This document shows, in pieces, positions 63,870 through 64,000 of a stretch of DNA of 64,000 nt (the first letter of the stretch is position 1; each line of letters opens with the position of its first letter). The translations under genes were made by a program, and so were the position numbers. The notes beneath the pieces were generated by a model, which saw only the letters and a program-made list of their open reading frames with translations, did not search any database and was not told where the DNA came from. The DNA comes from Alphaproteobacteria bacterium (GTDB taxonomy: Bacteria > Pseudomonadota > Alphaproteobacteria > Sphingomonadales > Kordiimonadaceae), in contig JAJFIS010000047.1 in NCBI GenBank assembly GCA_021774735.1, forward strand, positions 81,918 through 145,917, in the 5' to 3' direction.

Positions 63870-64000
63870 CCCAGATAACTAATCCAGTTTCTCTTTAACC
63901 CACTGTTTTAATTCTTTTAATTGAAGTGCTGGATCACTGTTATTGAAACGCCACTCACATTCCTTCAAAAATAGTCCAAAATGCTCCTTGGGTACACCAT
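63862..64000. mobile_element. IS1595-family insertion sequence, one end
   Basis: Starts with GGGGCTGACCCAGATAACTA, typical of IS1595-family terminal repeats, directly after the broken radC. The transposase C-terminus reads inward on the minus strand. The rest of the element lies beyond the window. The last bases of radC before the IS, ATTAGAAA, would be the expected 8-bp target duplication. Confidence 0.82.
63879..64000 (-). CDS. IS1595-family transposase, C-terminal fragment
   Basis: 39 codons at the window edge, ending at TAG 63879. GVPKEHFGLFLKECEWRFNN is the conserved C-terminal signature of IS1595/ISXO2-like transposases, followed by the usual LKELKQW. The remainder is outside the window. 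Confidence 0.85.
   Translation of the reverse strand, partial: GVPKEHFGLFLKECEWRFNNSDPALQLKELKQWVKEKLD

Noticed and set aside
1..64000. CRISPR array, prophage, riboswitch or rRNA
   Set aside because: No regularly spaced repeats, phage structural genes, recognisable riboswitch cores or rRNA sequences were seen.

Overview
The window (about 45% GC by eye) is chromosomal DNA of an alphaproteobacterium with a Caulobacter-type polar flagellum. Support for this: flbT/flaF beside short (275-276 aa) flagellins, a fliX gene divergent from flgI, a single-cysteine DksA, MotE and DUF6468 genes in a fliL-fliM operon, and sigma-54 promoters with FlbD-like enhancer sites. The species cannot be named from the sequence alone.

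Layout. 1-2.8 kb: 3' truncated pepN and an Lrp/AsnC regulator (minus strand). 3.2-11.2 kb: a minus-strand operon fliL-fliM-DUF6468-motE-cheZ-two MotB-like genes-large periplasmic TPR protein. 11.5-15.0 kb: plus-strand flgF-flgG-flgA-flgH, ending at a clear terminator. 15.1-16.1 kb: dksA and fliX (minus). 16.3-19.7 kb: flgI-flgJ(rod-binding)-flgN-unknown small gene-flagellin 1. 19.9-35.6 kb: a 13-gene minus-strand sugar locus: a FlmG-like TPR glycosyltransferase, a NeuB-like synthase without SAF domain, a SpsF-PseG fusion, two methyltransferases, a radical SAM/SPASM protein, a split transketolase, an SDR, an ATP-grasp ligase, a GH57-like protein, PseB and PseC. 35.9-39.7 kb: flbT-flaF-flagellin 2-flagellin 3-flaG. 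39.9-50.2 kb: mainly housekeeping and accessory genes (MoxR/VWA pair, FrnE-like DsbA, EAL protein, tiny rod-like protein, moaA, NAD kinase, serine hydrolase, HNH-like protein, PHD/MazF-type toxin-antitoxin). 50.3-56.1 kb: PAS histidine kinase, DUF2336, GcdH-type acyl-CoA dehydrogenase, TrmB-like methyltransferase, flavin reductase. 56.1-59.5 kb: flgL-flgK and a small ORF behind a sigma-54 promoter. 59.6-64 kb: PAP2 protein, tRNA-Leu(TAA), CinA-N protein, sfsA, map, and radC broken by an IS1595-family element running off the right edge.

How it works together. The sugar locus lies between two flagellin clusters, and its first gene has its own sigma-54 type promoter, so it should be transcribed with the flagellin genes. 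It has the start of the pseudaminic acid route (PseB, PseC), the PseG-like step, a NeuB-like condensation and a SpsF-type cytidylyltransferase, plus a TPR-glycosyltransferase like Caulobacter FlmG. No PseH-like acetyltransferase is seen. Instead there are enzymes typical of C-branching, C-methylation, radical chemistry and amide-bond formation. The best candidate for an undescribed system here is therefore a flagellin glycosylation pathway making a non-standard nonulosonic-acid-like sugar. The second notable signal is a family of 15-bp NGGCA-N5-TGCCN sites, three upstream of flagellin 2 and three upstream of flagellin 3, with related sites before flgF, flgI and flagellin 1.
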